From: Anastatus disparis
Lineage: Eukaryota; Arthropoda; Insecta; Hymenoptera; Eupelmidae
Direction of reading: 5' to 3'
DNA: 64,000 bases
Assembly: GCA_017163975.1 (NCBI GenBank)
Contig: JAFFSR010000299.1
Span: 793,501 to 857,500 of the forward strand
The stretch's first letter is position 1, and each line of letters opens with the position of its first letter. Below are positions 30,201 to 42,665 of this stretch, one piece after another. The position numbers and the translations under genes are program-made. Below the pieces are notes generated by a model that was not told the origin of the DNA, did not search any database, and saw only the letters and a list, made by a program, of their open reading frames with translations.

Positions 30201-31249
30201 ACGGCATGTTAGCGCAACGGCTTTCCCTATTTACTTTGAATTTGTGATGTTCAAAGATTAAAACTTTGAGTAAATGATTATGTTTCAATATTTACATATT
30301 ATTTGATTACAAGTATACATAAAATAATCTAATGTTTTATCTGACAACAAAAATACATGACCAAAAGTCAAATTTTCATGATTTTTTTATATTATTACAG
30401 GTTAGTTTGTCGATTTCTTTTCTATATCGGGTTGTTTTAGATTTCCGGCGGATGTTAGAGAACGACGGAGAGTTTTTCGTCTGATGTAAGAGAAAGAGAC
30501 AGAATACAAGTTGTACGATTGCTAATAAATGAGAGAGAGAAAGAGAGTATAGAGAGTGAGAAAAAGAAAGAGAATACGAGTTATATCTTTTAATAATGAA
30601 CGCATGTATTCAGGCGAATGCTTTCAGAACATGATAAATGTATAAAGACACTGCGTAAATAAGCAATATAAGAATTTAGTGTCTCGTTCTATATAGCTGA
30701 CGAGCTGCCGCAAAATCACGGGTGTTCATATGATCAGTTCGCGCGTGCGCAGTAAAACGTCCCGTACATAAAATTCAACAGTTGAAAGCGGTGAAATTCA
30801 AAAGTCGGTAATACCGATTTGGTATTTAAAAATGAAAACAACAACAAATGAAAAAGTAATATTTGCATATTTTAAAACATTCTTAATTAATTAATTAGTT
30901 TTTCATACAATATTTAGACAAAATAAGTTTCATAATAGTTGATTAATTTAAAAGTGCGGAAGAAAATAAGATTAAAATTTTTTCGAAAACAAATATTTTA
31001 TAATAATAATAAATGTATAAAAATTAGGTTGATACAATTAGCTATAAAATTAGTATTATTATATTAAAGTATCAGATTATCGGTAACGTTAATAAATTTA
31101 TTGAGATAAGAATTTTCGACTTTGAAAAAGTTGTGATATCTCCTCAAAAAACCCTTAAAAAGATAAAATTACGGCAAGTTAGCTTTAAAAAAAATCTTTT
31201 TCATTATCTCAAAAATAAAATATATTTTGTCAAAAATTTAAACTAATTC
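30201..31249. other. AT-rich non-coding stretch
   Basis: No gene. 30525-30590 is a purine-rich GAGAGAAAGAGA tract. Remainder featureless by eye. Confidence 0.4.
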
Positions 31250-31871
31250 AATACAATCAACTATAAAAAAATCTATTATATCTCTAAAAAAAAGTCTTTA
31301 ACATTATAGATAATAAAAAAGTGGGAATTTAATTATAACAAAAATATACTTCAAAAAATACTGAAATCAATAATGTGTGGTCAAGTTTTAATATGATTTC
31401 AAATAATACTTACAAATGATATTGTACCTATATTTTGATGATAATAATGAATCAATAAAAAATTCCTTGGTTAAAAATAAAGTGTAAAAAAGCCATATAA
31501 AATGTTATTGAAAATATAAAACTATTTTCAACAAAATTTAAAAAAATAATAAGTAATTAACGTAAAAGTAAGAATAAAAATAATATTACAGCTATAAACT
31601 TGCCAGGCCCACTCTACAAAAGTAGAGGCTTTTTTACACTTTATTTTTAACCAAGGAATTTTTTATTGATTCATTATTATCATCAAAATATAGGTACAAT
31701 ATCATTTGTAAGTATTATTTTAAATCATATTAAAACTTGACCACACATTATTGATTTCAGTATTTTTTCAAGTATATTTTTGTTATAATTAAATTCCCAC
31801 TTTTTTATTATCTATAATGTTAAAGACTTTTTTTTAGAGATATAATAGATTTTTTTATAGTTGATTGTATT
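31250..31871. repeat. Palindrome, arms 245 bp
   Basis: Arms 31250-31494 and 31627-31871 are near-perfect reverse complements. The 132-bp loop contains ACTTGCCAGGCCC followed by CTCTACAAAAGTAGAGG, a small hairpin. The ACTTGCCAGGCCC word is shared with the palindromes at 3356 and 42666. Confidence 0.75.
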
Positions 31872-32500
31872 AAATTATTATTATAACTTGATATTTTTCA
31901 ATTAAATATAATTGTAACATGTCTTACGATAGTGTAGCACAGAAATTTTTTTCATTATAATTATTCTAAATTTAAAGTTTAATACCTAATTGAACTCTAT
32001 GTTTTTTTATATTATTATTATTATTTAAAATTTTTCAATTATTTCTTATATTTGAATATTAATTATTGTTATTTTTTTATAATATTTAGTATCTTTAATT
32101 TATATACTCAAAATTAATATATTTCATTTTATTTTTTATTAATATTAGTTTAATTCAGAGTATATATTTTACAATAAATTTCAATATCATTATGATAATC
32201 ATAATATTATTAATTAATATATTCCATAAATAAAACGATAAAATTAAATAATACAATTTTTCCTTATTTATAAATTATTTTAATTTAATTTTTAATATAT
32301 CTTGAAGTATTGCAGCTGCGTTTATCACTTCTCTGAAAAATAATGAGAATGATACTAGTTTTATATTTATTATGCAAATTTTACTCAATTTACTTTTTTT
32401 AAAATTTTTGAAATAAATGTATTACTTATAAACAAAAACTTTAAAAAAATAAAATCATTTTTGTTAAATTCTCTCTCTTATCTGGCGTTTTTCTTACAGA
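31872..32500. other. AT-rich non-coding stretch
   Basis: No gene or structured repeat seen. Confidence 0.4.
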
Positions 32501-32777
32501 TTCTTGCACGCTCAATTTGCAAGGCACCGTTTCAGCAGTAAATCATCAGTTTTATTAGCAGTCCTTGCATTTTATCTCGTAATTTACATCAAGAAGCTGA
32601 ACTTTGGAGGTTAGAATTATTACAGTTTTGAGGTTAGTCGGGAGGCAAATTTCATCCACAGGCAGAGATCCTGGTGGCTAATTTTTTAATCTACCCTCCG
32701 ACCAATAAGATAGAAGTCTACCTTACCCTATAAGGAGGTTAGTTTTAGTTGCTGTAGTGTACACAAGAGGTCAAGTT

Positions 32778-34420
32778 ATGGACAGTTGTGCGATCTGTAA
32801 GCTATCCATTAATGATAAATGAGGCATGGCAAAGCTCCATTTGTGTTTCACGTGCAAAAATGGAAAATGGCACAAAATATGAATATAAAAGGTGCATGGA
32901 AAAAATAAGAAATGATTCATCGTCGTCTGCCGGTGGAAACATCAAGGCCAATGGAGTTTCATAGACCGCACGCGAAGCTGTTCCCAGTCAGCCCATCAGT
33001 GCCTCTACACCATCAAGAGCTGACTCGAAAGTGACACCTGTCAACACCTCTCTGAAGCAGCCTGAAAAAGTGAAAACTACTTTGCCATCGCAAACTTTGA
33101 CCAACAACAGCGGTGCCACGGTGGATGAAGGAAGAGGTAGAATGAGTATACATTTATCTCATAAGCAGCTGGGAGGTGGCGCTGCGCACACTGCCCTGAA
33201 TAATAATAATAATAATAGTAATAATTTTAAAAAAAATAATTTTGATGTAGACTGAGGTGACTTAGATTCTTTCTCATTGCAGGCAGCTGTATCTGCTCTA
33301 GAGGGCGCACTATCTGGCAGGCTTGATACAATATCTAATTCTTTTGATCGACTTCTGGCTTTTGAGAGCCAACTTAAAAATTTTAACAAGGGCCTGCGGA
33401 ATATTGTGTCCAAAATTTAAACACAAAATAAAATTATTAAAAAATTAGAAATTGAGTAGATGCAGCTGTTGGAGGAAAATCGCAAACTTAGAGAAATGAT
33501 AGTTACTTCGGAAAGGAATTTCTTGCCCGCTCTGAATAATAAAATTGAAACATACAATAAAACAATTAATAGTAAATTTAATAACAAGTTTCACGGAGAG
33601 GACAAGAGTTTCTTCAACCTTACAACCGGGGTAGCTGGCGTGGCGTAGCCGTCGCGGATCTCACGGGAATGAATGAGCATACATTGTACACATCTAAATC
33701 TGTAGGAATTTCACAAACTCCACATACTCATGCTGTAATTAGTGATGAGGCGACTTGTCAAGTTGAGACGAAGTGTGACTTTGGGGGTGGTGCATTGGTG
33801 ATCTTTGGCGAGTTTGACTGTTCAGCGGTTAATGTTGAGCCGGATGATTACACCTGTGCCGTTCTTGGTACCATTCTCCCGATAATAAAGCGTACAAATG
33901 TAATTTGAGTTAAGAACTCGCTAAACATGATGATGTAAGCGGGGTGTCTGCAGATCGTGGGATCAGTGGCGGCCCGAGGGGTCCGTTCTCATTGCTGGTT
34001 AGACTTTCTGAGAAGAACCTGGTGCAAAGGGTGTTTGAAGCTAAACGACAGTTAACAGGTTTTTCGGCAGCGGATCTTAATCCCTCCCTCCTTGGCAGTC
34101 TTCTAGCCAGCAAACGTCACGATTTGATATTTGATAATGAATTTTTGCCTAAAGAAAAATATGTTAATTTAAAAAAATTTAAAAAGTATGCCAAGGAAAA
34201 AGGCTTTAAATTTGTTTGGCACAGACATGGCAAATTTATAGTGAGCAGGGAGAGAGGGGAGAGAGCTCACAATTGTTTTAATGAAAATGACTTAGATAAT
34301 TTATTGACAGATAGTAAGAAATTAGAAAATTCTGAAACTCCATCGAATATTAAGTGCAATAATAATATATGTGATAATAATGAAGTCTTCAACGAAATAT
34401 GTCGACGAATCAATTATTAA
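32778..34420 (+). pseudogene. Non-LTR ORF1 (zinc finger, coiled coil, conserved C-terminal domain)
   Basis: ATG 32778 opens with DSCAICKLSINDK then a stop. The next stretch has CFTCKNGKWHK, together the remains of a PHD-type finger common in Jockey/CR1 ORF1. A Ser/Thr/Pro-rich segment, an Asn run from AAT repeats (33200-33240), and a coiled-coil-like part (VSALEGALSGRL onward; LLEENRKLREMIV) follow. After several stops and at least two frame changes, the C-terminal part 33944-34420 is open (EKNLVQRVFEAKRQLTGFSA, LPKEKYVNLKKFKKYAKE), a conserved ORF1 region. It would bind the element RNA. Confidence 0.7.
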
Positions 34421-34509
34421 GTACAAATAATGAAGTAACTTCAAATGTGGCCTCTCCCCAATGACTGCGCCGGGCCTTCTCTGAGAGTCGTAAAGGGAAA
34501 AGGGGTGAA

Positions 34510-37326
34510 CTGTGAGCGTGCTTTCTGAATGTGACTTCGTTGAGGGCTCACATTGGGCAGGTACGTGAGTTTCTAAGTGATGGTCCTTCTTGCGACATAT
34601 TTAGAGTGGCTGAGACCTGGCTGGGTCCATCTGTTTCGGATAAAGTCATTCGGGTCAAGGGGTATAAAGTATTCAGACAGGACAGAAACTTGTATGGTGG
34701 AGAAGTTGCTTTGTATATTAAAGACAATTTAAAGTGCACTATTTTGTCTACTTCGGATACTCAAACTAATCATAGTGAAGGCAAACTGGAGATACCTGAG
34801 TATATTTTTTGTTCCCTGCAATTGGGCAACTCCGAAGCCGTGTTGGTTTCTGTTATTTATCGACCTTCTGCAATTTCCTTTTTGAGAAATACCGATTTTT
34901 TGGATAACTTAAGGAATTTTGCCTCTGAATACTCTCATAAAATTATAATGGGAGGCCTGAATGCTGATCTACTGGGCAAAAGCAGTGATGCCAAATTTAT
35001 TAATAAATTGTTGGCTGAACTTTCGATACAGTCGGTTTAGCACGGTGCCACGCATCACACTCCAATGTCTTACACATGGATTGACCTGATTCTTGTGGAC
35101 AATAATGACACAGTACTTGACGCACGCAACTTACGAGCGAATTTTCACAGTCGGCACAACTTAATTAATGTATGTATTTCATGTAATCATATCAAGACAG
35201 ATAATAAAAAAATTAAGTATAGGAATTATAAAGATATCTGTCCAAACTTATTGGTACAGAGTTTGGCTGGCTGTGATTGGACACCATTTACATATGGTAC
35301 AGTTGACCCAGAATCTGCACTTGGCTGTCTCTGTAACAACCTTACGGCAGCAATACAAAATCTGGTGCTACTAAAAACACTTAACATGGGTAAAGATGAA
35401 TTTCCTTCGATAGATAAAGAGTTGTCGCAGATGCGGCACAAGAGAGATGCCACGTATCGTAGATTTAAACGGACGAAGGAGGAGCGATATATCTCCGAAT
35501 TTTTGCAACTGCGTAAAACAATAGACAAACGGATAGAACAAGCTAAAACAAATTATCATCATAATAGACTATTCGATACTCTTGCTAGAGGTAATGTCTG
35601 GAAGGAGTTAAAAAACCTGGGACTCCTGTTCGGACCTCGAGGGGACTTAAATGGATTCACTCCAGATGAGCTTAATGCACATTTTGCAGGGGTATCAGTC
35701 TCGTCACACGATGATACTGCGGAACGTAAAAGGATTCTTTCTGAGTGTAGTGAAAGTGGCTTTGCTTGTAAGCTAATTAATATTAATGATGTAATCCTTG
35801 CGATTTCGCATTTTTTATCACAGGCTTGTGGCGAGGATTGCATCCCACAGAATGTGATACTTAAAATACTACCGGTCATTGGAGAGCATCTTGTGATTCT
35901 GTTCAATTTCTCTATTTTGCGGGGGGTCTTCCCTTGCTTTGGAAGCGTGCACGCATTGTGCCTTAAAGAAGTGCCCTGCACCTAAAATGCCTAAAGATTT
36001 TAGGCCCATAGCAATATTATGTTTTCTTTCAAAGGTTCTCGAGAAGATTGCTCACGAACAACTGCAAGAGTATAGTATGACACACAAAATACTTGACTCT
36101 TTGCAGACTGGCTTTAGAAAGCATCATTCTACGCAGACTGCCAGACTGAAACTTACAGACAACATAAGATCAGATCTTGACAAGAAACTTGCCACGATAC
36201 TACTTCTATTTGACTTTGGTAAGTCATTCGACACGATCTCCCCCTCCAAATTGCTTGCGAGGCTTAGATCTATGGGGTTTTCCAGGGCTACACTCGAGTG
36301 GATTAGCTCCTATTTATTAGGTAGAAAACAAATGGTTTCCACACATTTAAAAGAAGATTCGGATTGGCTGACAACCGATCTAGGAGTTCCACAGATTTTA
36401 GTGCTGGAACCTCTGTCGTTTTGCCTTTACATGAATAACATCCGTGACACGCTCGACCCCTGTTTCGTCGAGCACATATTCAATGCTGATGACCTCCAAA
36501 TCTATACTCAGGTCCCTTATGAACATCTGAATGAAGGTATTCGTATTATGCAGAGGGCGGCCAAGGTGGTGTCGGGATGAGTTGTCGATGCTTCTCTCAC
36601 ATTAGATGCAAGCAAAACTAAGGCGATCTTTTTGGCAGTAGTTGATTTATTAATGACTGTTATGATGGTGAGCCAAGAACGATTGAGCTTGAGGAAGGTG
36701 TCGACATATTTATCTCTGTTACCATTACGAGCCTTGGTGTTGTGCTTGACGCTAAGTTGTCATGGGAGCCGCACATAAATATGGTAACTAAAAAATTTAA
36801 TAGGATAATGTGTAGTTTGCGGTTTTTTCGTCGGTACACCAATGAGGCCCTGCGTAAACAACTCGCAGCCGCCTTGCTGTTTCCGCACCTCGACTTCTGC
36901 TCTGTAGTTCTGCTTGATGCTTCGCAGGGGTTGGGGAGACGATTGCAAAGCCTACAAAATTCATGTGTAAGATATGTATTAGGCGTAGGAATGGGCGGTC
37001 ATATCTCTCCTTATAGAGCTGCGCTTGGTTGGCTGCGTACTGATTCAAGGAGACAGTATTTTATAGCTGTACTTATGTACAAAATCGTGCGCATAAATAC
37101 TCCTGAGTATCTAATGAGTCTCTTCACTAGATATGTACCTAGGGTAGCCACTAGGGAAGGGATTAAGGATTTTGCAGTGCTCTCCATGCGTACTGAGACT
37201 GGAAGAAATTCCTTTCAAGTTCAAGGTGCGCATTTTTGGAACTTCCTGCCTGGTGATATAAAAAATCTCCCATCGCTGGGCAGGTTCAAGTTAGCTCTGA
37301 GGATGTACTTACTCGACCTCGAATGA
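34510..37326 (+). pseudogene. Non-LTR ORF2 (AP endonuclease and reverse transcriptase)
   Basis: The endonuclease is at 34530-35200: the AETWLGPSV motif is present, but the GDFN-type block reads GGLNADL and the final SDHN block reads SRHNLI, so catalytic residues are lost. RT parts follow: DFRPIAILCFLSKVLEKI, GFRKHHSTQTA, DFGKSFDTI, and the active site FNADDLQIY near 36480. The C-terminal region 36742-37326 is open (LSWEPHINMV, FFRRYTNEALRKQ, LFPHLDFCSVVLLDASQ). There are stops or frameshifts near 35038, 35960 and 36580. Full-length ORF2 would nick target DNA and reverse-transcribe the element. Confidence 0.85.
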
Positions 37327-37440
37327 ACTTTATTCTAAGTATTTTAATTTTCATGTTAATTTATTTTGTTTTGTCTTATATATAGATTTAAGGTATAAAT
37401 GTATTTATCAGCGCGAATGATGAATGAATGAATACAGAAA

Positions 37441-38308
37441 GAATGAGTGGTTCTGTTTTTATTAGAAGTCATAACATCTTCGGTAGCAAGTTTCTACTCT
37501 TTGAATGTTATTATTATTTTATTTTTTTAATTTTTAATTATCTATTGTTACTTTGTTGGGGGGGGGGGCAATATTTAGAATGTTCATTTCACATTTGCGT
37601 CAAATTACGAATTCCATTTACTCGAACCATTATTTTATAATTTCAAAGTTCAAATTTAAGAAAATTTATAAAATAGAGACGTGTAAACTACAAACGCCCA
37701 ATCAAACAATGTTAGATTACACAGGCCCACAAAATGAAAAAAAATGTCTGAACTTTTGACCGGACATACATATTCCCATGTATTTTTCGACGCTGAATCC
37801 GAATCTGTAATAAAAATATAGGGTTTTCCTACCTTTTCTCAGAGTTTTATTGAAAAAACCTCATTTTTTACGGTTTTTTTGCGGTTTTTCGAGTCTAGAA
37901 AAAACAAATCATGAGATACGGTTAATTGGACTTCAAAAAAGAAATTTTACGGGAAAAAATACACGGAAAACCATACCTTCAAATTTTTTTAACGCGATTC
38001 TAGTCCTCTGTATGGGGCTGAAAAGATGAGGAAATCGGTAAAAGTCAAAATTTTGCCTAAAATGGATTTAAACAATATTAAAATTTAATCATGCGTCTTT
38101 TGAAGAGTCAATAAACATTGGAAATACTATCCTGGGGGTTTTTCAGATTGCTGATCATGAATTTGAAGTCAGATTGTGTAAAAACTACTTCTAGAGGGCG
38201 GTGACAAGAACTGTATATGGTAAATTTATCGATTTTTTAAAAATTTTACGTCTGAAATACTAATTTTAGAGTCTTTCACAGCATTGACTGTAAATTCAAG
38301 ATATTAAC
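37441..38308. other. AT-rich spacer with a G9 run
   Basis: No gene. A homopolymer of about nine G lies at 37560-37568. 37800-38290 may be 3' flanking sequence of the minus-strand gene that follows. Confidence 0.4.
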
Positions 38309-39781
38309 TTAGCCTATTGTGTACGTTAAACTTAACATTTTGTCTATGTTTGTCTCTCTCTCTCTCTCTCTCTCTTCCGATGTTTTTTTAAATTGGCTTA
38401 CGCTTACGTACACGTTTCTCTTCGAATGACCGATGTAGTGGATTTCTGACACGTTTTTGTCCTTTTTCGCAGCTGTTTCTCTTTTTATCATCCAGCAGTA
38501 ATCTGCTAACATGTTGATACCCCAGTTTCCTTGAAATCTACGTTCAAACTCCTTTAAATCTTGGTGAAATCGTTCACCATGCTCTTCACTAAAGTCTCCG
38601 TTATTTTCAGGAAACTGATCAACGTGTGAATCAAGAAAATGAAGTTTTAAGTTCATTAGACAACCCAATTTTTCAAAATTACGTACCATTCTTTTCACAA
38701 TAGCTTTATAATTCGTGTCTTTGGCATTACCCAAAAATTTCGTCGATACCTCTTTAAAACTTAACCATGCTGCCTTTTTAACATCAGTCATGCTTTGTTC
38801 AAAGTTTTCGTCTCTAAATAAAGTTCGGATTTCAGGACCATCAAAAATACCTTCATTTAATTTAGCATCAGATTTATGGGGAAATACTTTGCTTATATAT
38901 TGGAAGCATTGACCGTCCTTGTCCAAAGCTTTAAGTAATTGCTTTATCAATCCAAGCTTTATATGCAGAGGCGGTATCAAAATTTTCGAAGGATTAACGA
39001 GTGGATCTTTTATAACATTCTGTTTTCCAGGTTCAAACGATTCTCTTGATGGCCAAATTTTCTTTTTATAGTGTTTTTCTCTATCTCTGCTATCAAACAT
39101 GCATAAATAACATGGGTACTTCGTAAATCCAGATTGTTGTCCAAGTATCATAGATAAAATCTTTAAATCGCCACATATTTGCCATTTATGTTCTCTATAT
39201 TTTATTTTCGTTAAAAGTAGTTCAAGATTGGAATACTCTTCTTTAAGTACTGTTGAATGTGCTAATGGTATAGGAGCATATTTATTTGTGATATTGAGGA
39301 GTACTGCTTTAAGGCTGCGCTTTGATGAATCAATAAATAGTCGCCAATTTTCAGGTTTGTATATGTTGGGTTTCAATTCATCAATAAGACCTTTCACGTC
39401 CGTGCAATAAACCATATTAGAATCATTCTTGAAATAATTTCTAAAGCGCTCTTCTCGATTACGATATGCACATACTTTAGTACCCTTTGTCAACATATTT
39501 CGTCTCTTAAACTCTGAAGCCATAAACTCTGATTGTTCCTTAGATAAACCACTCTTTCTAAATAAATCGTTCAGACTTTTTTGATCAAACTTTTCAACAG
39601 TTCGTTCTTCACCCTTAGGAATATACTCTTCATCACTATCCAGAGAATGTTCTTCAGGTGAACTTAGATCTTCTTCATTTGGTGTGTTTGTGTCAGAGAC
39701 AATTTGATCTGTCAATTTTTTATTTATACTTATTCTGTTGTAAAACTGGGTACTGTTGTTTAGAAATGAATTCGGTTTCAT
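38309..39781 (-). CDS. Intact 490-codon ORF, probably transposase-derived
   Basis: I recognise the general type, a protein family widespread in arthropod and other invertebrate genomes as uncharacterised proteins, but not a named function. Features by residue: acidic low-complexity N-terminus (35-60); WRLFIDSSKRSLKAVLL with D151; CGDLK with D205; a Cys pair and His C224-C227-H237 (KYPCYLCMFDSRDREKHY) that could bind zinc; IPPLHIKLGLIK at about 269-280; and SEEHGERFHQDL with E399/E400. The two aspartates on likely beta strands followed by a late Glu suggest an RNase-H-like DDE fold. It is a single exon with no nearby host-type structure. The C-terminus includes RERERERE, encoded by a (TC)n run at about 38348-38375, so it may vary between alleles. 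Terminal inverted repeats were not found. Confidence 0.6.
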   Translation of the reverse strand: MKPNSFLNNSTQFYNRISINKKLTDQIVSDTNTPNEEDLSSPEEHSLDSDEEYIPKGEERTVEKFDQKSLNDLFRKSGLSKEQSEFMASEFKRRNMLTKGTKVCAYRNREERFRNYFKNDSNMVYCTDVKGLIDELKPNIYKPENWRLFIDSSKRSLKAVLLNITNKYAPIPLAHSTVLKEEYSNLELLLTKIKYREHKWQICGDLKILSMILGQQSGFTKYPCYLCMFDSRDREKHYKKKIWPSRESFEPGKQNVIKDPLVNPSKILIPPLHIKLGLIKQLLKALDKDGQCFQYISKVFPHKSDAKLNEGIFDGPEIRTLFRDENFEQSMTDVKKAAWLSFKEVSTKFLGNAKDTNYKAIVKRMVRNFEKLGCLMNLKLHFLDSHVDQFPENNGDFSEEHGERFHQDLKEFERRFQGNWGINMLADYCWMIKRETAAKKDKNVSEIHYIGHSKRNVYVSVSQFKKTSEERERERETNIDKMLSLTYTIG

Positions 39782-39875
39782 TTTAAAGCTCTGTTCAGTT
39801 AATCACTGTTGTACACTGTCATTGATCTTAAAGCATTGTTTATAAACGAATGGGACTTATGATCTTTTTCCAAAG

Positions 39876-39916
<41 letters not shown>

Positions 39917-40794
39917 TACTCTATAAGGGTACCTAAAAAAACCTGCTGCTGCGAAGTATTGGTCACGATGACAACTGCCCTGAAAATGGGATGTGTAGAA
40001 TGATTCGGTGTACTCAACACTTTGCAGTAACGAACCCAGCGAAGGCGCGCTGTCCTGCAGGGGAGCACTAGGATGTGAGAATGATGCCGTAAATGATGTT
40101 TTAAACTTAGTAGTTTTCGGTTAAATAAATTTCTATTTTATTTTTATGTTTATTAGTGCAGTTGTAATTTCGAAATAGTTGACTTTTCATTAATGTCGAA
40201 TAAATAATATTCTAATAATCTAACTTCGGTTCATTGGGCATTAGTAGTTTACACGTTTCTATTTTATGAATTTTCTTAAATTTGAACTTCGAAATTTCGG
40301 AATAATTGTTCAAATAAATAAAATTCGTATTTTTGATGCAAATTTTAGATGAACATTCTATATATTGGACCCCCCCTCCCTTTGTTGTTGTATTGTGTTG
40401 TTATTTTTATTTGATGTCATGACAATTATTCATTTTTTATATTATGTTATTTTATTTTAATTCTATGAGTGATAGATAATTCAGTTTTTTATTGTAATTT
40501 ATGTTTTCTTGTTTTGCGTGTATTTAGAATAGTCTGTGATATCGCTTTTATATAGTGACTTACTGATACAGTATTATATATTAATTTTAATATTTTACTG
40601 TAATATCTTATCTTATTATGCATAATACTTTATATCGAATTATTACTTATTGTTTGATGTATTACTTCTTGACTTTCATGCTAGTATTAAAAAAGATATA
40701 TCAAAATAATTTTTACAAAATTAATAGAATGTATTTTCATGTTTGTTTTCATTAAAATTATTGATTATTTATTAAATAATAAATAATTTTTTGA
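39782..40794. other. AT-rich spacer with a (TA)n microsatellite
   Basis: TA repeats at about 39879-39913. A slightly GC-richer piece at 39940-40080 has no recognisable identity. The CCCCCCCTCCC run is near 40371. No gene. Confidence 0.45.
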
Positions 40795-41042
40795 CCCGCC
40801 GAGCGCAAAATACGTATTTTTGGCTCACTTTTGCGAGCGCGAAATAGTACATTCTGGCTTACTTTTTCGCGGGCCAGAATATATTTCGCGCCCGCTTCAA
40901 CCGGGCCAGAATGTATATTCGCGCCCGCTAGAAGCGCGCGCGGAATACATTCTCGCTCACGAAAAAGTGGGCCAGAATCTATTATTTCGAGCTCGCAAAA
41001 GTAGACCGAAAATACGTATTTCTCGTCTCTCGTGTTAAAAAA
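40795..41042. repeat. GC-rich imperfect palindrome
   Basis: Both halves repeat blocks such as AAATACGTATTT, CTTTTGCGAGC, GAATGTATATTCGCGCCCGC and GGGCCAGAAT in opposite orientation, so the reverse complement closely resembles the forward strand. Mirrored open frames on both strands are a by-product, not genes. It stands out in a strongly AT-rich region. Confidence 0.7.
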
Positions 41043-42189
41043 TAGTATATGCACCATGGGCGCGACGGAGATTTATGTCCCTTGTGTGAATTTGGCGCCC
41101 TTTGTTCATAATGTACTATTTAATATTATTTATTAACTAAAAAAATTAATATAATATGATACATAATGGTATGAATTTTATTAATTTCTTTTTTTGTTTT
41201 ATAAAATAAATTTTTATTTATTGTTTAAACATTTCATTATATTTAAATTCAATTGAAAATCTATAAGTTATAATAGGATTATAATTTTTTTTTTAAACTT
41301 TAAATGCCATTATTATAATTATAATAATATTAATTCAATCAATTAATAATCCATGTACTTTATAAAAAAATTGTAAAGTATATATTTTATATTTTATTCA
41401 ATTTTATTCATTTCTTTTTAAATATATCTTAATGCAATTAAGTCTTTTTGATGTATAAAATGTATGTTAATTTTCTTTTTCAATATATTTGATTGATTTC
41501 CTGTTATAATAAAAGATATTTTTAAAATATTTATTTAATTAATTTTTTTTTTTAGAGAATTAATTTTTGATTTATTAGTTAAACATATTTTATATTATAT
41601 TTTATAATATAAAGAAAATTATATTAGCAATACGTAATGAATATCTATAATATATTGTATCATGAGTTGTAATATAATATTCTATTATTGGATTACGTAT
41701 TTCTAACTTATATTCAATAATTTTATTTGTCATATATTTATAATGATATGTTATATTGTTCCAATTTTCAAAATGATTCTTTTCATTTTTAATACCGATA
41801 TAGTTATTAATTGTGCTATTTAATCAAGATAAATCTGTATTTTCATTCAAATTTTCCATATATTCTTCGTACTGCTCTTGAAATCTTTCAAATTCGCTTA
41901 TTTGGTTATTTAAATAATCTATTTAAATAACCAAATATATTTTCTACAACAATGTATTCATTTAAAACTGGATCCCATTCCATTTTATAATGATTTAATT
42001 ATTATAAGTATTAATAAAATTGTACTTTAAATAATTTTGTTATTAATTTTTACTATAGAAAATTTTAAGTATGTTTTTATTTTCTGTTTTACTATGTTAT
42101 ATCTGAAAAACAAATGTTTTATTAGTATGTAAGAATTATAAATATATTTTTAATATTAAAAAAATTATAGTTATTATTTTTTTTCGTTA
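41043..42189. other. AT-rich flank downstream of the Helitron gene
   Basis: No gene seen. A perfect small palindrome around GGTTATTTAAATAATC lies near 41900-41935. It may include the 3' end of the Helitron, but I could not place a hairpin plus CTRR terminus. Confidence 0.4.
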
Positions 42190-42663
42190 TTACTCTAGTA
42201 CTTCTTTCCATACTATATTGTTTAATTCATTTTTAGTTTCTGATTTATTTCGAATATATATTTTAGAAGGATTTTTACTTCTTGAAAGAGCAACATATGA
42301 TCGTCCGTGTAAAAATGATGGTTTTCTTATGAATATTCCTATGTTTCCAAAACTTTGCTAATACAATAGGGAATTGTTTTCTATATTAAATAAATGGTAA
42401 AGACGATGAATCATTTGTGCTTAATGTAATAGGTGGTATAAGAACTTTATTTCCTTTATTTTACCCTTATATTTTGCATAATCAATACTATAATATGTCA
42501 TTGTTTCATTATTAATTAAATTTAATATTTTATTATTTAAAATATTCACATCTTTATTATGCGTACTTGAAATAAAATTTTTTGAAAAAGAATAATTATT
42601 GTCAATGTTTTTATAAATTTTATTACAAACATTATTAGTTTTCCATTTTTCTGGTATAATAAA
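42190..42663 (-). pseudogene. Helitron helicase, C-terminal fragment
   Basis: The minus strand reads PEKWKTNNVCNKIYKNIDNN near 42640 and, toward the end, SFLHGRSYVALSRSKNPSKI near 42230-42290. The latter is the conserved C-terminal motif (HGQxYVALSR) of PIF1-family helicases found in Helitrons. It belongs with the helicase N-terminal part at 48020-48600, from which it is separated by about 5.3 kb of inserted repeats. Frames are broken by several stops. Confidence 0.72.
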
Positions 42664-42665
42664 AT

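Larger units (their letters stand above)
32500..37440 (+). mobile_element. Decayed Jockey/CR1-type non-LTR retrotransposon
   Basis: It has ORF1 with a zinc-finger start, ORF2 with AP endonuclease and reverse transcriptase, and a 3' end in a short tandem repeat (GAATGATGAATGAATGAATA, about 37416-37435) rather than poly(A), as in CR1-like elements. It is markedly GC-richer than the flanks. The left edge is approximate. I did not find a target duplication. Confidence 0.82.

Noticed and set aside
35226..35981. Minus-strand open frames across the non-LTR ORF2
   Set aside because: Antisense to clear endonuclease/RT coding sequence, with no motifs of their own.
40758..41057. Mirrored 99- and 72-codon open frames
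   Set aside because: They arise from the GC-rich palindrome, which looks the same on both strands.
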